Source: Populus alba
Lineage: Eukaryota; Streptophyta; Magnoliopsida; Malpighiales; Salicaceae
DNA: 64,000 bases
Reading direction: 5' to 3'
Assembly: GCF_005239225.2 (NCBI RefSeq)
Contig: NC_133288.1
Location: forward strand, 10,546,169-10,610,168
Of this stretch, positions 36,195-47,090 are shown piece by piece. The notes under the pieces are model-generated. The model was not told the origin of the DNA. It ran no database searches and saw only the letters and a list, made by a program, of their open reading frames with translations. Both the position numbers and the translations under genes were made by a program. Numbering within the stretch: the first letter of the stretch is position 1; every line of letters starts with the position of its first letter.

Positions 36195-36233
36195 GAAGGT
36201 AGCTAGAAGTAGAGGTGATGGCTTTCGCGCTGT
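36063..36233. repeat. Perfect long palindrome with a (TA)n core and a third partial arm
   Basis: Left arm 36090-36132 and right arm 36191-36233 are perfect 43-bp inverted copies around a 58-bp TA run (36133-36190), itself self-complementary. In addition 36064-36089 repeats the sequence of 36194-36219 directly. So 36064-36089 is also the inverse of 36104-36129, giving a smaller nested hairpin with a 14-bp loop. Confidence 0.95.
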
Positions 36234-37591
36234 AGGCAAGGCACCGTAGGTGAGTTATATATATAGTAAATTAATTCATCCCATCTGCTAGCTGAGCTGA
36301 CCCACTCAATCTTCACAATTCAATCCTATATTTTTTAATTAATTTCACCAGTAAATATCGCGTAGAAATCAGTTTATGATCAAGACGTGATCAAATCCAT
36401 ACTTGTTGGTTGCCATGTGATATGTTGCCTAGTTTATGTTATTTACGAACCACCAATAATCACTTATCGGCATGCAAGATTCCAAGTCATATACACAGCT
36501 AGGATGAAGATTTCATCACGGTTCAAGTACCCAAATGCGTGGTGGAGTGTGTATTTGATAATGCTGTGGCTTGTAAGAATATTTTTTAATGGAAAATATT
36601 TTAGAATATTTTTTTTATATATTTACATATTAAAATATATAAAAAATCTAAAAAAAATATTAAATTAATATTTTTCAAATAAAAAATAGTTTAAAAAGTA
36701 TTTTAAAAGTTGATTAAATAATAAAAAAAACAAATACATCCCGAGTATTAGTTGCATTTGTGGATTCGATATCCCACCATATATAGAGGAATGTGAGAGA
36801 TCTTGGGCATAACCTCTGTGCATGGATTCAAGCCCTTTATAACCTCTGAAGACGGAGGCACCCCTTGAAAAAAAAAAAACTTGAATAAGACGCTAGTTCC
36901 AGGAAAGAATGATGCTTTCTAGAGGATGCTCTTGCTAAATGAATGAAGCCATTGCGAGCTACAAACCCCATGATCATAATTTTCCGAATGAGGGAGTTGT
37001 TTTTTGGATAATTAGATAAATTTTAAAATATTATCAAGCCCGTTATGAAATCGATTCAAATTTAACCCTATATATATTTATTTTTTTGTATTAATTAAAT
37101 AATAAGAACCTGACTAAAAATATTTAAGTTTTTTATTAAATTATTATTTTTAAAATAAAAATATAATAAAAATCCTATCCAAGAATACCAGTTGAAATCC
37201 CAGTACCTGCGCCCTCAGTCGCAAAACCACATCATAATACGCCCATTTCCGTTTTTCGAAGACAGTGCACGTGCCTATGTAGTCGATCCATGAAAACTTT
37301 ATTTTTCTAGTCTATTTTTTTATTTATTTAAGTCATTAATAAGGTATACCACAAATAATCATAATAAAAATGAGAGGAGGTGATTAAATATATGAAGAAC
37401 AGTATATGTAGTATATATAAAAAAAACAATATGAAGGATCATTGCACGATTTTGCCAGGATACGTACAGGAGTATGGAAACCAACGGAAATAATTCGAAG
37501 TTCAAAAGTTTGTTAAATGTACATTGTGATGAGCAAAAAATTAATTAGCAAGGATATTACGCAATAATGTCTACTTACAAGTTATGATGTT
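36234..37591. other. AT-rich intergenic DNA, no gene
   Basis: One AT-rich core at 36590-36720. Nothing else recognised. Confidence 0.4.
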
Positions 37592-37736
37592 CACAAAATC
37601 ACAAACAGGAAAGCACTCTCGTTTCTTGGCAATTAGGACTCCTCAACTTACATAAATCCCATGAAAAAACCCACCTTGCTTTCTCAAAATTACTTAATTA
37701 ATTTTTCTGTATTCAAGCCAAGTCTCGTTCTCAAGA
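37592..37736. repeat. Duplicated block B, copy 2
   Basis: Copy of 27813-27957, followed here by an AT-rich core (37745-37881) and then block A. Confidence 0.85.
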
Positions 37737-37881
37737 GTTAAAATAGTTATTTTTTTATTTTTTAAAAAAATTATTTTAACATCATTACATCAAAATGATC
37801 TAAAAACACATAAAAAATAATTTGAAATAAATAAAAAAATAAAAACAAATTTCAAATTTTTTCAAAAACGTTTTTAAAATG

Positions 37882-38088
37882 CAAAAACAAATAGAGTCTT
37901 AGTCAGCAATTGCATATCCAACTATATTTGGTTTAAAATACAATGAAAATAAATTAATCATGTGAAAATAAATTTATACTTGAATAGTAGTTAACTTTCT
38001 AAGTCATAAAGTTTTTACATATAAATCACGTGATTTATTTTTGGTGCCAAGTCTAAAAATTTGTTTAGAAAAATAGATTAGAAATTCA

Positions 38089-38147
<59 letters not shown>

Positions 38148-39740
38148 GTGTGTGTGGGGGGGGATAAAATTGACTCAATTAGAAATTAAAAACATATTAA
38201 ATTATTAATCTAATAAACAATTTGGATGAGATGTTATTCATACATTTATCGCCATCATTTTAAGAAAAGGTTATCATTGAGGGTTCAGATATATCAATCT
38301 AAGTTCTATATAGTTCATTACTATTCTTTTTTTTTTCTTATAATTAAAATAAATATTTATATGAAAAATAATAGTTTTAAATTCTGAAAAACAAAATGTT
38401 AGATGAATTGTTCTTTTCTCATTCACGTAACTTTTGTGATTTGAACAAAATACATGTTTTTTTATTAGCAACACATTTTTGAATGAAAGGGATGGTAATT
38501 AAAATAAAGGTTTGTAAAAATTTTAAATGATTGGAATAAGTAGAAAAACTATATCTTCTCAATTTAAAATATATTTTCGTATTAATAATTTTTTATAAGG
38601 AAAATATGTTTTGTAATAAGAAGCAATGTTTTTTTAAATAAAAACCTATCAAAATATTAAAAGTAAGTTTTTAATAAAAAATAAAATAAAATAATACCTC
38701 GATATTTTGTATGTGATTAAAGATAAAAAAATTAAGTAATATTATAAAATTAACTAAAAATTATATTAAAAAATAACAAAAAATTATTTTCATTAAAATA
38801 TTCATTAGCACATTCTTTAAAATGTTTATGCATATTTGTTATATAATAATTTAAAAAAATAATTATTAATATTACCATAGAACCTATAATATTATTTAAA
38901 ATCATGGAAAAATGAATACTTATTATTTTAATTATTTTATTTTGAGTTCATTTTAATCAAAATCTTAAAAAGTACCTTTTGACTTAAAAAAAAGTTTGAA
39001 AAAAGTTACGTTAAAAAAAGTCCAAGCAATTAGGCCTTAGAGGTTGAGCACAAACATCTGGCCTAATAAAAAGAAAGCAAGGCTCGTGAGTCTAACTCTT
39101 TTCAAAGTAGATGAAATGTTATTGGTCATGTCTTTTGTTTTTTTTTAAGAAAATAAACAATACATTGTTTATATTTGTAGATAATCCATTATCTATTGGT
39201 TGATATTTGATCATCTCTTGTGGTTGAAAATTCAGGATCCTGGTAGAAAATTTAAGATTTGAATTTGAGACCTTGAAAACCTATTTTCAACCTCTTTTCA
39301 CTTGAAAAAACTTGATAAACATCATAAAAACACATTAAACTTATTTCTAATCTCAAAGCACTATTCAATCTACAAAACAACCCTAAAATTAAACCAAAAG
39401 AAAAAAAATTTCCCAACCCCAAATCTACTTTTTTTTGATAAGATGAAAATTCCTAACCAATAAATATATATATATATATATATTTTCAGCGGCTTTCTCT
39501 CTTCTTTTTAAATTCAAGAACTAAACCATTAAAAAAAATAAAATCTAAAATAAAAATATACATTACAAAAACTATAGGGGACCAAACATTTTTGAACTGA
39601 GGTTTTATGGATTAAAATAATTTTTTTCAAACAAAAATGAAAACGACACTATAGTTTGTATTTTGATTTCTATTTTTATCCTTCTTTAAATTGTTTTTTA
39701 TACTATAAGCAAATTTCCAGTAAGCAACAATTGGGTCAAT
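37882..39740. repeat. Duplicated block A, copy 2
   Basis: Copy of 25080-26962. Includes an expanded (TA)n tract (38089-38147) ending in a short TG and G run. Only 165 bp separate it from the R2 copy of the glycine-rich locus, whereas copy 1 of block A is 6.8 kb from R1. Confidence 0.85.
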
Positions 39741-40276
39741 TGTTTTTTATTTTTTATTTTTTTATATTGATTTTATTGTCAATTTAAAAGTTATTGGGGA
39801 CATTATTATAGTTGACCATTTATTACATATTATAAATAAACATGTTGGTACTTGCTATGCACTCTTCAATGAGTGGACGGCCCCTAGCTTTCTGGTAGCA
39901 CATGCCTTCATTTAAACAACTATAGTAGTAAGCCTAATCATTGATTTAAATTTTGAAGGTAGCATTGAACAAATATAAAAGAAGAAAATGATAGACCAGT
40001 CCAGTAAGTTTGAATATAAATGAAAACAAAGACCAGTCCACCGAGTTTAAATTTTGAAGGTAGTACTGAACAAATATAATAGAAGAAAATGATAACATCT
40101 CAACATGAAAATGAAAAGAAAAAAAATTGATCTGAGTTTTGTTTCTTTTTGCCGAAAACATGGACCAGTCCACCAAGTTTGAATATAAATTGTTTTAGTA
40201 ATACTAAAACGTTTGACAAGTCCACCAAGTTATCCTCTTCCTTAAGCAAAGGCAATTGAATATTCCAGCAAGTTTG

Positions 40277-40285
40277 TATATAAAA
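40277..40285 (+). promoter_or_regulatory. TATA box of the R2 glycine-rich gene
   Basis: TATATAAAA in the context GTTTGTATATAAAATGGTC, 71 bp upstream of the ATG and conserved in the three copies. Confidence 0.55.
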
Positions 40286-40355
40286 TGGTCTTAGTAACAA
40301 CATATTAGAGCTATAGCAAGCCTTGTGTTAGGAGCTTATATCTTAGGAAATTAAG

Positions 40356-40625
40356 ATGGCGAGAGAGTTCATAGTTCATGAAGGCAGTGTCCATTCAGAA
40401 GCAGGCTTCCTGCTTGATTCCTCTGAGGCTTTTCTGTTGTTATGCATGATTGTGGTTTCCTTGTCAATTATTTCCATGGTCATTTTCGCATGTGGTGATA
40501 GTGATTCAGCCGGAGGTGGAGGCCACAGCAGTCATCAGGGGGCCCCCGGATCTGGAGTAGCAGCTGCATCAGCTGCAGCAGCTGGAGTAGCAGCTGGTGG
40601 AGGTGGTGGTGGAGGAGGATGTTGA
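40356..40625 (+). CDS. Small single-pass membrane protein with Gly/Ala-rich tail (R2 copy)
   Basis: 89 residues, no intron. Layout: a short charged N-terminus (MAREFIVHEGSVHSEAG), one strong hydrophobic segment at about residues 24-46 (AFLLLCMIVVSLSIISMVIF), then GDSDSAGGGG and a low-complexity tail of Ala/Gly ending in eight Gly and a Cys. No cleavable signal sequence is obvious, so it is probably a membrane protein of unknown location. I do not recognise the family. Support for a real gene: a TATA box and start are shared by three copies, and the R3 copy differs by an in-frame 12-bp deletion only. Past the TGA, a second GGN-rich stretch (40650-40737) lies in another frame with a repeat of the ACTTTAGTGGAGTTA 3' flank, so it looks like a local duplication. 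Confidence 0.6.
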   Translation: MAREFIVHEGSVHSEAGFLLDSSEAFLLLCMIVVSLSIISMVIFACGDSDSAGGGGHSSHQGAPGSGVAAASAAAAGVAAGGGGGGGGC

Positions 40626-41752
40626 AAACTTTAGTGGAGTTATTTGCAGTCTGGGGGGCTTTCCTGGAGCTGGTGGAGGTGTTTGTGGAGGAGCTGGTGG
40701 AGGAGGTTGTGGTGAAGGTGGTGGAGGAGGACGTTAAAAACTTTAGTGGAGTTACTTCTATGAAAAAAAAATAAGATTTCTCATGCTCTCTGAGCATCAT
40801 TGTTCGCTTTTATTTATTTATTTAATAATGGTAAGGGTAAAGGTAAAAAGTTTCTGAAGCCATTTTACACATCCATCGAGCTTAAATGGCTTTTATAAAT
40901 CACTTTAAAGAAGCATTTTGTGCATTCAAGGTATGCTAAAGTATAAATCCATGAAGTTAACGAATAAAATATATCTTTTCAACCAAACCAATAGTTAAGA
41001 TTAATAATCATATTATTTAAATCATATCGTTTACATTTTAATTTTACTTATTGACTTGAATTCCTTGTATATTAAATTGAATACTGAGACGTTGATATCT
41101 TTCTACAAAGACGCACTAGATATTATTAAATTGATTGAAAATAATTTTTATTTTTTATTTTAAAAGCAAAATAAAAAAATAAAAATATCTTTAAAAGTAA
41201 AAAAATTTAAAAATTAACATCCAAGGGCTTTTTTATTTATTTTCACAGTGGTTTTTTCATTATTAACAGTTCATTTTAGGGGAAATTTGGTATTTTCATA
41301 AATATAGAAAATAAAAAGAACAGTAAACTATCAAAATGCATTTGAAAGTTAAAAAAATTAAAACTTATCTCAAATGGATTTTTTGTTTTTTCACAATAAT
41401 TTTTTTGTTATTGTTTGATCAACTAAGGGGCAATTTGGTATTTGTAAAAAAAATAAAAAAATAAAAAATGGTTGGCATGTGTGAAGGCACGAATGCTTTT
41501 TGAACGTCGTGTGTGACGCTTCTCGACAGTTTAAATACCATTTTCATTATGTCATTGAAAGCAATGCTATGTCCTCTTTTTTTATAGGCACCATATATTG
41601 TCCCTGGTGACATTTTGTTACCATTATCACTTTTTTTTTTTCTCTCTCTCATCATTTTAAAATTCTTGTTGGCCATGCAAAATTTTAGAGTTGTCTTCTA
41701 ACTTATGTAGATTTCTATTTTGGTTGTTATTCTTTTGATTTTTAATTTTTGT

Positions 41753-43832
41753 TGGTTTTTGTCACACCCGACATTACGGCGACCCTAAAAATAATACTTG
41801 ATTATTTTTAAAGAAGATTTTTGGCATCTTGTTCTTTTAGAAAAAATGTTTTATTTGAGGAGTCGCCACCTACTATTATGGTCACTGGAAACCCTAACTG
41901 GTCAACAGAGATTCTTTGGTACGGGACTGGTTAAGTAAAATGAAATATATTATCACCCCTTAAACGTTTTACCTAAGGCAAACTACATTGCTGATTTTGT
42001 CTTAAATTGCTAAACATTTATTCACTTATGCTATGATGAATTGTTTATAATATTCCTGACTCTGACGCCAGTGAATATTCGATCTCGAATAATTCCAACT
42101 TTAGCGTTGGTAAAAATTCCAACCTCGAATAATTTCAACTCTGACGTTGGTAAAAATTCTACCACGAATAATTCCAACTCTGGCGTTGGTAAAAATTCGT
42201 AGCCACAAAAAAAATCAATATATTTTCTTCCTTTTGTTTTTCCTGATCTTGATATTAGTGAATAAGTTGATAAAAATAAATTTTTTCTATGAACATGTAA
42301 AATTTTTTATTTCTATACTTTCTATTTTTTTATTTTTTATTTTTTTATTTATATTTGTGCTGGGTCCAGTGACCGGGTTTTACGTTCAACTACAGATATA
42401 AGAAAGAATTGAATTATAATTCACTGTAGCAAGTGAATTATAATTCACAGCTACTGTAGCTGTGAATTATAATGCAAAGGAGAGAAGAAAATACTTACCT
42501 GGTTCTGGTGCTGCCGGAGGCGAAGATGAAGATCCCGATCGTCGTTCCCCCTCTGTCTTCCCCCTTTTTCTCTTCTGTTTTGGTTTTCCCTGCTCGTTCC
42601 TCCCCCTCTTAGTCTTTCTCTGTTTATTCCTCCCTCCTCTGTGTTTCCACGGTTCTGTGCTCCACTCTGTCCGTCTTCCCCCTGTTTCGTCTTTCGCACC
42701 TCCTCTGTGTTTTTTTTTGTTTCTGTCTTCTGCCCCCCTGTTTTCTTCTCCGGTTCTTGGCCTGTTCGTCCCCTGTTTTTTTTTTTTTGTTTCCAGTCGC
42801 TCACTCTCTCTGTTTTCTTGCTCTCGTTCCCTGTCTCCTGCGTTCGTTTTTCCTCTGCGTCCCTCCTGTTTTCTTCTCTGGTTCTTGGCCTTCCTTCGGT
42901 TTGTTCGGTTCTTTTCTAGCTGGTTTCCTCTGCTCGTTCCTCTGCCCCTCTCTGGTTTTCTCGTTCAAATCCCCTGCGTCTTCCTCCTCCTTCCTTCTCT
43001 TCTTTTTTTCGTCTGTCTTCACCCCCCTTGTCGTGCATGGTTTTTTCTTCCCTCGGTTCTACCCTTTTTCTCTGGTTTTTCGTCCCCTTTTCAGTCCAAA
43101 AATCCCCCCCTGTTGGCTGCGATTCCCTCTCCTTTTATAAGGCCAAAATCAGTGGTAACGGCCGGCCTCCTAAATGCCCTGTAACCGACGCTTTAAGCGC
43201 CTTCAATGATGAAACTTAAGCGTTGGCTGGAAACTGATGAAACGGAGGAAGAAGACGGTGAACAGTTTTGTCGAAGAAACGGCTACGTTTTCCATTCAGC
43301 TGCTATTTATGATTTGGTCCTTGCAGTTTTGACATTTTTGTAATCAAGCCCTTGGATAAACTTTAATTGGACCCCTGCATTTCAGCGAATTTTACAAAAC
43401 AGTCCCTGGATGTTAATTTCTTGCAACATTTACCAGAATCAGCCCTATACTTTGATAATTTTTCATTTAAGCCCCTGATTTCATTAATTAAATTAATTCC
43501 AATCTTAATTAAGTCTCAAAACTTATCAATTCTCCAATTAAACCCTAAATTGGATTAATTAAATTAATTCCAAGTTCAATTAAGTCTCAAAACTTATTAA
43601 TTCTCCAATTAAAACCTTGATTGGATTAATTAAATTAATTTAAAAGTTTAATTAAACCCAAAAAACTTCTAATCATGTTGCCCTTAACCCAAATTTTAAT
43701 TCATTCTTTATTTATTTCATTTTACTTGTTTTTCATCATTATTATTTTTTTTATCATCATTTTTATCCTTTTCAGTAAATAAAATAATAATAATTTTTTA
43801 AAATAAAAATGGTCAAAAATTGGGTTATGACA
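41753..43832 (+). mobile_element. Solo LTR of an Ogre/Tat-like Ty3 element (R2 copy)
   Basis: Runs from TGGTTTTTGTCACACCCGAC to GGGTTATGACA, about 2.08 kb. In the R3 copy the same LTR is flanked by a perfect GTTCT duplication; here the left copy of it is damaged. Landmarks: GAGTCGCCACCTACTATTAT, four sub-repeats with CCAACTCTGGCGTTGGTAAA words (42060-42200), a long CT-rich segment (42540-43120), TATA-like CTTTTATAAG (about 43132-43141), and AATTAAGTCTCAAAACTTAT sub-repeats near the end (43470-43660). The CT-rich segment is open in several frames on both strands; this is composition, not genes. Confidence 0.75.
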
Positions 43833-44799
43833 GTTCTTTTGTAAAGCTTTGATTTTTTTTTTTTTTATCATTTTCATCCTTCAACCTAATTTGTATTTTT
43901 TTTTATTTGATTCTTATTCTTTTGATTGTTTTTTTTTTTTTTTTGCCTTTGGTTAAATTGCCTTTTCTATTTGAATTCACCCCTCAATAAAGAACTTGTT
44001 TTTTTTTTTTTTTTTTTTTAATCTCTCATTTCAATTTTAATCCTCATTCTTTTGAATGTTTTTTTTTTTTTTTGTTAAATTGCATTTTTATTTTGAATTT
44101 CACCCTTATCAAATTTATTTTGTATTTCAATTTTGATACTTATTATTTTAATTTCAATTTTTTTAATCTTTTTGTATAATTGATATTCTTATTTTCAATT
44201 TCATACTTCAATGTTTAATTGATTGAGAATTAAGTTTCATGGTTTTTCCAGATAAGATGATTCTAGTCTAATAGCACGAGTTATGATTTTGAGAAATTAA
44301 CATGGGTTGACATTGTTTTTTTTATTATTATTATTTTAAAAAATAACTTTGTGATTTTTTTTATTTTCTTTTCTATTGGGTTATCTCGATCATATTACCT
44401 AGATTGTGAGTTTGTCATGATGACTCTGGTTGGCTTGACCTAGATTACTAGAGTTATAGGTTTGTCATGCTTTAGCTTGGGTAAGACTTGTGAAACCATC
44501 CAACTCTTGCTTGATTGTTTACTTGAAAGTGATTGATATTGATACTACTCAGGGCTTCTATTTTCACACTACTTGTAAGGCTTATATCGACCTTTCATAG
44601 ACGATCACTGAGCATGCGAGAGACCCTTTGAAACTAGATAATGACCAACCCTTTGATGCACTCAACAATTAGGATTTCCTATTAGGTTGTCATCCTGTGA
44701 AGGGCGAGTTTGCATTTCATACACATTGTTTTAATTGCTTCAGTATTTTTTGCATAATTGCATGATTTACATTTAGCAGGTTGAAATATAGGTTCCCCA
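43833..44799 (+). other. T-rich DNA between solo LTR and gag fragment
   Basis: Long T runs with CCTTTGGTTAAATTG and TTTGAATTTCACCC words; resembles, inverted, the block at 21000-22570. No PBS is seen next to the LTR. 44340-44790 is of more mixed composition and may be the leader of the gag-bearing element. Confidence 0.4.
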
Positions 44800-45822
44800 T
44801 TGAAACCCATTTATAACACTCGTTCGAGAAAAAGAAAAATAGAAAATGAAGAAAGAGCCCAGTTGGAAGCCCAACATCAAAAAGAGTTGGACAATCTTAA
44901 AGAAGAAGTCGCAATGCTTACTAGTTTACTCGAGCAGGCCTTGAGAAATAAATTCGGAAAAGCCACACTTATAGCTCAACCTGAAGATATTCATGTAACT
45001 CATTTCGATCCATAGAATCTGGGGGAAAATAGGGTGTCATCTGAATTTCAACAAGCTATGCATTTCCAGCCAGCATACCCTACGAGAATTTCATCCACTA
45101 TTGATTCTATAGAAAAGGAATATAAAAAAGGCAAGATGGTAAAAAAAGATGATCTGAACAAATTCATTGCCCTAGAGCAAAGGATGAGGGCATTTGAGGG
45201 AATTCACCTATATGATCCTATAAAGGCTGCTGAGATGTGTTTGGTGCCTAACGTTGTCATTCCCAAAAAGTTTAGAGTGCCAGAATTTATCAAATATATG
45301 GGAACTCAATGCCCTATAACTCATCTCAAAGCATACTGCAACAAAATGGTTGAGGATGAGAAACTGCTGATTCATTTCTTTCAAGACAGTTTAAGTGGCG
45401 CTGCCCTCACTTGGTATATACGGTTGGACAATACCAAGGTTAAAAAATGGAAGGATTTAGTTGATGCTTTCATGAGGCAATATAAGTTCAATATAGACGT
45501 GGGCCCTGATCGGTTAAGCTTGCAAGCTATAGAGAATGACAACAAGGAGTCTATAAGAGAATATGCCCGAAGATGGAGTGAGGTAGCTGCACAAGTTAAC
45601 CCTCCCATGTTGGAAAAAGAGATGATTAGTTTATTTTCCAACACCTTTAAAGCTCCGTACTTTGAATACTTGGTTAAAAGCTCTGCACAATATTTCACTG
45701 ACCTGGTTGTTATAGCTGAGAGGATTGAACAGACCATTGGGTTAGGAAAAATTGCTAACCTGACTGAGAAAAATGGTTTCACTGAAGGTGGTTGCCAAGA
45801 CACTTATCATTTCTATAGCTAA
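44800..45822 (+). pseudogene. Ogre/Tat-type Ty3 gag, interrupted by one in-frame amber (R2 copy)
   Basis: A single frame of 341 codons with one TAG at 45013-45015 between a 71-residue N-terminal piece (starting MKPIYNTRSRKRK, coiled-coil-like Glu/Leu-rich) and a 262-residue piece. The larger piece carries the retrotransposon gag domain: AAEMCLVPNVVIPKKFRVPE, YCNKMVEDEKLLIHFFQDSL, SGAALTWYIRL, AFMRQYKFNIDVGPDRL, EYARRWSEVAAQVNPP. This is the Ogre/Tat gag style. No protease, RT or integrase follows. Because the LTR upstream appears to be solo, this gag probably belongs to a different, truncated insertion. Confidence 0.8.
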
Positions 45823-46007
45823 TTGTTTCATCTGACTCCCAGAAATCAACTATCTTGAAGATAAAGCTATGGTGATATTAAGTCGAGAATGATCTACATA
45901 TGATTTCAATTGATTGTTGAAAAGATCGCTAAATGTTTAGCCCCTTTTTGTGTTATCATGCCAGTATTCATAGCCCAAGATGTTGTCATAAGTTCTTTGT
46001 TGTTGAA

Positions 46008-47090
46008 CTTCTTTTCCAAAGTTTCAATGAAAATATTGAGTTAGTCATTCAATCGTGTTTATGAGCAAGATTTATTCATTTTTCTAAGAGAGTTTTCTTA
46101 TAAAGACTCACAAACACATCTTTAAAGCCTTGTGCGATCTCATAGACGCAATTCGTCTTGTTTACCAAAAGCAGTTTCCTTATTGGAGTTTTGAAAAAAA
46201 ATTGATCTTGCATTTTGATTTCGAAAATAATTTGATGTTTATTAAAAAATGATATTTTTAGCATTCTACTTGTAAAATGACAAGTGAATCAAGCAACTCC
46301 ATAGAGGTGACCAAGCTCTAAAAAGAAAAAGAGAAATGAATAAACACCCTTATCCTATGACTCTTGAATCATGTGTTTTTTTTTTAAATGTATGAATAAT
46401 GGTATGTAGTGAACTCGTTGCTCATGACTTATGAAATACATCTTTGCAAAGACCAAACCATTATACTAGATGAGGTCAAAGTTTATTGATCATAGCTGCT
46501 TGCGCTTGAAATGAGGAAAGGCCATCTTTGTTATTCCTTTCACGTTCTGAAATAAGTACATCCCTTGCAATCCCTTTTTGATCCTGAATAATTTTTCTTT
46601 CATAAAAAATCCCGACTAAGATCACACCCAATTCATTAAGGATGGCCTGAGTAAGGGGTCTTTAAATAATTTTCTGTTGACCCTTGAGACGCATCCTAGT
46701 GGAGATGTGTATCGTGCAATTCATGATTTATGGCCACAATTACATAAAGAAAATGTTCGATTTAGTCTTGGGAATTTGGCTAAAAAAGACCTTGTTTGCC
46801 AGTTTTTAAGAAAATTGGATGGGAAGCTTATCCCCGATCTATAGAGGCGTTTAAGCCGTTCTTGGACGTAAAACCAAGGGAAGATGTGGGCCATAATCAC
46901 AACTACATGTACATACACATACTTTTTCAAAATAAATAATTAATAAAAAGAGAGAGTGTGTGTGAGACTACAGATGGCCTAAATATAGGTGGTATGATTG
47001 CATTTTCAATTTCTCATCTATAAATTCTTCTCTTCCTTCCCTTCATTTCTACTCAACCCATACATTCATGAAATATAGAAGTGTGTATAA
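46008..47090. other. Intergenic DNA, no gene
   Basis: Possibly further decayed element sequence. Nothing readable as pol. A CTATAAATTC TATA-like motif (about 47020) precedes the LOG-like pseudogene. Confidence 0.4.

Larger units (their letters stand above)
39905..46007. repeat. GRP-locus plus solo-LTR plus gag duplication, copy 2 (R2)
   Basis: Matches 57960-64000 closely, with an offset near 18.0 kb. It spans the glycine-rich gene, a solo LTR and a gag fragment, so those insertions predate this duplication. The match still holds at the right edge of the window, so the true end is not seen. Around 39970-40090 R2 has a short local repeat of the GTTTGAATATAAAT / TTTTGAAGGTAG region not found in the other copies. 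Confidence 0.9.

Noticed and set aside
36760..36880. Possible tRNA-derived SINE (GGATTCGATATCCC, GGATTCAAGCCC)
   Set aside because: B-box-like words are present but no convincing A box, cloverleaf, tail or target duplication.
40480..40800. Antisense open frame over the glycine-rich gene
   Set aside because: Mirror of GGN codons giving Ser/Thr/Leu/His runs; shadow of the plus-strand gene.
42050..42205. CRISPR-like regular repeats
   Set aside because: Only four imperfect units with near-identical spacers inside a plant LTR; CRISPR does not fit.
42462..43184. 240-codon open frame, with overlapping open frames on both strands (and the twin at 60454-61203)
   Set aside because: Lies in the CT-rich segment of an LTR; residues are almost only Ser, Phe, Leu, Pro, Val (or Lys, Arg, Glu on the other strand), frames differ between the two near-identical copies, and no domain is visible.
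45381..45803. Minus-strand open frame over gag
   Set aside because: Shadow of the plus-strand gag domain.
41753..45822. A single 5' part of an Ogre retrotransposon (LTR plus gag)
   Set aside because: No PBS after the LTR, and the R3 copy has a perfect 5-bp duplication immediately on both sides of the LTR, which favours a solo LTR; kept as a finding because not fully settled.
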